Source: Lingula anatina (taxonomy: Eukaryota; Brachiopoda; Lingulata; Lingulida; Lingulidae). Taken from it: a stretch of 63,124 nt of DNA. Below are positions 58,256 through 63,124 of the stretch, piece after piece; positions within the stretch are counted from its first letter, which is position 1, and each line of letters opens with the position of its first letter. The stretch is from NCBI RefSeq assembly GCF_001039355.2, contig NW_019773703.1, positions 287,136-350,259 on the forward strand. Direction: 5' to 3'. Below the pieces are notes generated by a model that saw only the letters and a program-made list of their open reading frames with translations, made no database searches and was not told the DNA's origin. The translations under genes were made by a program, and so were the position numbers.

Positions 58256-61200
58256 TGACAAAGACAATGAACTAGAAGTGGACACAGGCTCTGATGAGCC
58301 TTTTGAGGAGTCTGTGACCCCCCCAAGGACACCCACTAAAACTGTGCCCCCAAAGAGCCCCGTAAAGACAACACCTGGGAAACGTAGGAGCAGGACCACT
58401 AGTTTAAGTGCCACAAAGTCTGCTGCTCGTGTAGTGACGTCTGGCAATCGAACTATATACACAGCAGGAAGACCACCATGGTATAATTCTCAGGGAGAGT
58501 TGAAGGAAGCTTTTGTTATAGGTTTGTTCAGTGTTGTTCTTAAAACTAAAGAAATTACTTAAGAAAGTTATGTTTACTGGTTGCTTGTACAATATATTAC
58601 TTTCTGTCACTTACACATGTTTTCCCCTTAGATAGTGATGCTAAATAAGTGAAAGATTAATCTACATAATGATTTAGTAGTGCTTATCATGTACTAGTAG
58701 GGATATGTTATCACAGAAAACATGCTACTGCTATTGCAGGACTGTGTGGAGGCAGTGCTTCAGGGAAAACTACAGTAGCCAAAAAGATCATTGAAGCTCT
58801 TGATGTTCAGTGGGTCAGCGTACTTAGCATGGATTCTTTTTACAAGGTGACTTGGGAAAGACTTTATATATGTATATAAAGAGCTTAGAGTAAATTATTA
58901 TTCAACTTCAGATAAGAAGGTCTCATGTAAGCATCTACATGTATGTAAGAAAGTAAAGTCATGTCTTGTACCTTTTTAGGTCATTACTGTTGTGTACAAA
59001 TTAAATTTATCCAAAAACACTCTTGGAATAACTGAAAATTTTCATGTAATATTTAAAATGCCCTTTCAGGTATTAACAAAAGAACAACATGAAGAGGCTG
59101 CAAGAAATGAGTACAACTTTGACCATCCAGATTCATTTGATTTTGACCTGATGGTTCAGACTCTGAGGCGTCTCAAGTATGGAAAGAGAGTGGATGTTCC
59201 AATATACAATTTCCAAACACATGCCAGGGAAAAGGAAAAGGTAACATTGCAAAACTGTCTGTATATATTGCTATTGACTGTGTTTATCAGCTTTGCTAAG
59301 TTGAAGCAGGAGCCATGTACATATCTTGTTTGTTAAAATGAAAATATTTAGCAAAAATTAAATGGTTTGGGATAGATGTGAAACATAATGATATAATATT
59401 TCAAATTCACGGAAAAACTCCTTGTGATGCTTATAAAGTTTGTAGAAAACAAATGAATTCTTTGTGAGCAGTTGTTAGCAGATTTGAAACTTGCTGACTT
59501 TTTTTATTTACAGAAAACTCTTTATGGTGCTAATGTAGTTATATTTGAAGGAATTATGACATTCTGTAATAAACAACTGCTGGAGGTATGTGTTCAACAT
59601 ATGTTGCATTAGATCATTGGGTTTATTTTGTGATGACTAGCAAGCTGTCAGGAAGTAGAATTTTTAATAATTGACCCCACAACACATTTGTGCACAAAAT
59701 CATCTTGTGACCTTATGAGCATTGCATATCATTCTGTTGCTTGCTGTAGTTTTTTGATTCATTAGAAATCAGAATAAGTATTGCCTTTTTCCTTTATATA
59801 GACATTTTCAATGGTGGTAAAAATGTATGCTTTCAAATTATTTGGTAAAGTTTTTGGCATGAATCAGTATTAAAAGAATTACGTGATTTCATTTTTTCTG
59901 CCTGAATAAGCATGAATGATGAGGTATGGTAAACTATTTGTTTCAGTTAATGGACATGAAGATTTTTGTGGACACGGATTCAGATGTAAGGTGTGGTATT
60001 TAAGATTACATTTCAGTGGCCTTTCTGCAAAGGGTCTGCCTGCTTCCCTCTTTCCACCCTCCTCCCTTTTTTTCTTGACCAGCATAATATTATTATTATA
60101 TAACCTGATGAAAATGGTTAGTTTATACATATATATATACACATGAGCAGCACTGATTTTATAAAGAATGTTCAGTTGTGTTTAGCAGTCTACTGAATTT
60201 ACAACTAGCATTTACAATGTTTGGATTTAATGTATAATATAATCAAAAAAAAAGGATTGCAGTAACCATATTTAAGTAGTCGTGTTAGAGTTTTGACACG
60301 TGCTGGCCAAATAAGTGTTTCATACTTGATTACTATGGTAGGCTTGCCAGGAGATTGAAGAGGGATATCACAGAACGAGGTAGAGAGATTGAGGGGGTTC
60401 TGAAACAGTACCACAAATTTGTGAAACCAGCCTACGACCACTATATAGCCCCCACCATGGTCCATGCTGACATTATTGTTCCAAGAGGTAACACATTTCA
60501 GTGATTTTATGGTATTTAATTTTTTTTTTTTTTTTGCAAATTTTTTGTTCAGTTGAAAGATAAGTTATGATACATGGAGAGTTTTTTGAGACCAGTAAAA
60601 GTATTGAAGATGAGAACATTGATCTTGCTTTCATAAAGTTGAACCAGTATATGATATTCTTGTGTATGTATTTTCCATTAGTTGTTTGATATTTTTGTGT
60701 TGTCATGGTAAACAGTCTCTCATACTAATTTCTTTACTTTTGACACCAGGAGGAGAAAATAAGATAGCTTTGAATCTCATTGTAACCCATGTCCACAACC
60801 AATTACAACAGGTAAGTGTAGCTGTTTGTTGCAAAAATGAAAATGTCTGGTAAGAAGATTTGCATTTTAATTAAATCTTCTATATTGTTTGGATTTTTTT
60901 CTTGTTAGTGTGGTGGTAATTTTAGGGAGACAAATTTTTGATGTAATATAATAAATGGAAGCAATTTATAGAAGGGTTAAATAATAAACATAAGATATAA
61001 TTAAATCATATCAGTTATTTATTCTGATTGACAATTAAAAATACATTGCATTTGCTTTGTTTTCAGAGAGGCTTCATGTTCCGTTCTAAACTGGCCAATG
61101 CCCAGTACGAAGGCCAGCCACTTCCCAGTACTCTTTATGTTCTAGAGAACACATCACAGGTTAAAGGACTGCACACATTCATTAGGTACTGCTTTAATAC

Positions 61201-63124
61201 GTTTTGTCTTGGGGGGAAAAAATATCCAAAATATTTTGTATTTTACAAGTTTCACGTAATTGATGGCAGGCAGATTTAAATGCAGTCTCTTGCATTATTC
61301 AGAAACAAGAAGACTTCAAGAGATGAGTTTATCTTTTATTCCAAGCGTTTGATGAGGTTGCTTATAGAATATGCACTGTCCATGCTGCCACACAAAGTAA
61401 GTACAAGGACGAAATGTAGGATTTTAGAGCCCTTATAAATTACAGTTTTAATTTTAAGTAACATTTTTTCCTGATGTTGAAAGAAGAAAAGGTGCTGAAA
61501 AAATTAGATTGAATCAATTGAGCAGTAAGAAAATTATCAGATATTCACATGCAATTAAATATATCATTTTTCCAGCACAGCAAACTTGTATTGTGGTTTA
61601 AAAAAAAAAGCTAATTGGTTAATAGGTCAGAAACTTTTGGAAAGCTGAATACGTCAAACTGTTTAAAACAATTTGGTCTGGTGGCTGTTTCAGAAAGTGG
61701 TGGTGGACACTCCCCAGGGCATTCCTTATGAAGGCATGAAGTTGGATGATAGCAAGGTGAAAAAAGTAAGTAATAATCAAAACGTCATGCTATGCTCTTA
61801 AGGTATTTGTTAGATAAAGAGTTTGATTTTTTTTTCATGACATGGCATGGGATGTTACATAAATATTTAGAGCTGTGACTTCATATTGGATTAAAAAGGT
61901 TGATCAAATTAGAATGAATCATTGCACTTCCTCATCCAGGTATCATTTGGGTAAACATGATATAATAATAATTTATGAAATTATTTCAGGTTTGTGGTGT
62001 GTCAATATTGAGGGCTGGAGAAACAATAGAGCCTGCACTGACTGAGGTACTCAAGGATATCAGGCTGGGAAAAATACTCATACAAACCAATCTGGACACT
62101 GGAGAACCTGAGGTACATTCGGTATTTATTATTACTATTTTAATATTGATTTGAGCTGTTTTCTGGTTTTATTTCTGTCCAACAACATTCCTGGAATAGT
62201 ATTTCTACTGTAATGAAATAAATGGTAAAGTGCTGCTTTTACATTTGATAAGATTGGCCCTTAATGTTGTGGTCTTTCCACTTCAGCTGCACTATGTCAG
62301 GCTGCCGAAGGACATAAAAGACTACCATGTAATCCTATCAGATGCTACTGTGGCAACTGGGGCAGCTGCCATGATGGCTATAAGGGTGCTTTTGGACCAT
62401 GATGTTCAGGAAGAAAATATTATGTTTCTGTCTTTGGTTATGGCAGCTCAAGGTGATGATGTGCTCTTATTCATAAATATTGCTTTTAACCTTTTATTCT
62501 CAGATAATGCATAGTTAGTAGCACTTTTAGTTGAATGGTATGTTGCCAGGTTGGTCTTACTGTAAAATTAATTCTTCTGGTCAGAAAGGTTGATGTTCTA
62601 GAATTTGATAGTTATCAAATTCAAATTTTGGAAATTGACTCTTCTTTGGCTTAACCAAGTGAAGAAATTCAATTTGTATTAAGTTTTTTTTTCAAAATTT
62701 TATTTTATTTTAGCGGGTACAATAAGGAAATCATCTACTGTGTTTCCACTTGATGGTGACTGTCTATATGTTCATCCTTTTCATAGGTGTCCACACAGTT
62801 GCCTATGCATTCCCCAAAGTGAAGATAATCAGCACAGCTGTGGACCCAGATGTCAATGAAGATTTCCACATTTTGCCAGGGATAGGTGGGTCTTTGAGGA
62901 ACTTGAAAAAAGATTATTATAGAACTTAAAATATTGTTTCTTTTTGTCTGTGTAGTTATGTATTGTGTCACTAAAAATTACTTTTAATACACTTCAAAAA
63001 AGAGTGAATCCTTATAATAGCTTGTTAAAAAGTTTTTGTCAGTGATTTGTTTAACCAAAATGCTAGCAAGTTAATTTTTTTTTCCATTTTCAGGAAACTT
63101 CGGTGATAGATATTTTGGAACAGA
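58256..63124 (+). CDS. UCKL1: uridine-cytidine kinase-like 1 (5' exon missing, 3' end cut)
   Basis: Fourteen exons visible: 58256-58521, 58740-58846, 59070-59240, 59514-59585, 59947-59990, 60342-60487, 60750-60811, 61067-61185, 61303-61396, 61694-61765, 61990-62112, 62287-62452, 62787-62885 and 63094 to the edge. The first needs two bases from an upstream exon not found. A Ser/Thr/Pro-rich lead with proline-directed sites ([16 protein letters not shown]) precedes [13 protein letters not shown]. The uridine kinase domain has Walker [37 protein letters not shown] and FEGIMTF. The second half is uracil-phosphoribosyltransferase-like ([55 protein letters not shown]). The family phosphorylates uridine/cytidine in pyrimidine salvage; the UPRT half is usually considered inactive in animals. 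The coding sequence is intact to the edge; only the last few residues are missing. Confidence 0.95.

Overview
The window is nuclear DNA from an animal. Genes are split into many short exons with GT/AG introns, the background is AT-rich, and microsatellites, palindromes and small terminal-inverted-repeat elements are scattered through introns and spacers. The gene set (PX-type SGK kinase, IFT52, squalene epoxidase, UCKL1, CHCHD7, a PR/SET zinc-finger gene, hillarin/KY-like genes) is metazoan. A squalene epoxidase argues against insects and nematodes. A marine invertebrate such as a lophotrochozoan or invertebrate deuterostome is the best guess, but the species is not identified.

Layout. 0-12 kb: two tandem minus-strand hillarin/KY-like genes. 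The left one (A) runs off the window after three exons; the right one (B) is complete in ten exons (1160 aa). About 2.3 kb covering the first three exons and upstream flank is duplicated. 12-15 kb: spacer with no gene seen. 15-17.6 kb: plus-strand DUF1349 (concanavalin-A-like) gene. 19-25.5 kb: CHCHD7 (minus) head-to-head with a plus-strand gene joining a PR/SET domain to a PLAG-type zinc-finger array. 27.8-36.4 kb: PX-domain SGK kinase (minus, SGK3-like). 41.5-47.7 kb: IFT52 (plus), divergent from SGK and carrying a large foldback element in its next-to-last-but-one intron. 50.8-52.0 kb: a class A GPCR (minus). 52.7-56.5 kb: squalene epoxidase (minus). 58.3 kb to the end: UCKL1 (plus), cut at the right edge and with its first exon not found.

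Main points. (1) The PR/SET plus PLAG gene sits where PLAG1 sits in vertebrates, head-to-head with CHCHD7, so it is a candidate for the ancestral form of PLAG genes or a lineage-specific fusion. (2) Hillarin-like B ends in a coiled coil plus a segment resembling the dynein-stalk microtubule-binding domain, and its transglutaminase-like domain has lost the Cys and His of the catalytic triad. (3) From memory, human counterparts of these neighbours lie on 8q (CHCHD7, PLAG1, SGK3, SQLE) and 20q (PLAGL2, SGK2, IFT52, UCKL1), as expected if the window preserves an unduplicated version of a vertebrate paralogon. No metabolic or operon-like cooperation is evident; the linkage is evolutionary.

All exon models were assembled by eye from splice signals, reading-frame continuity and family knowledge. 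Each complete model closes in frame. No alignment, RNA evidence or database search was available.
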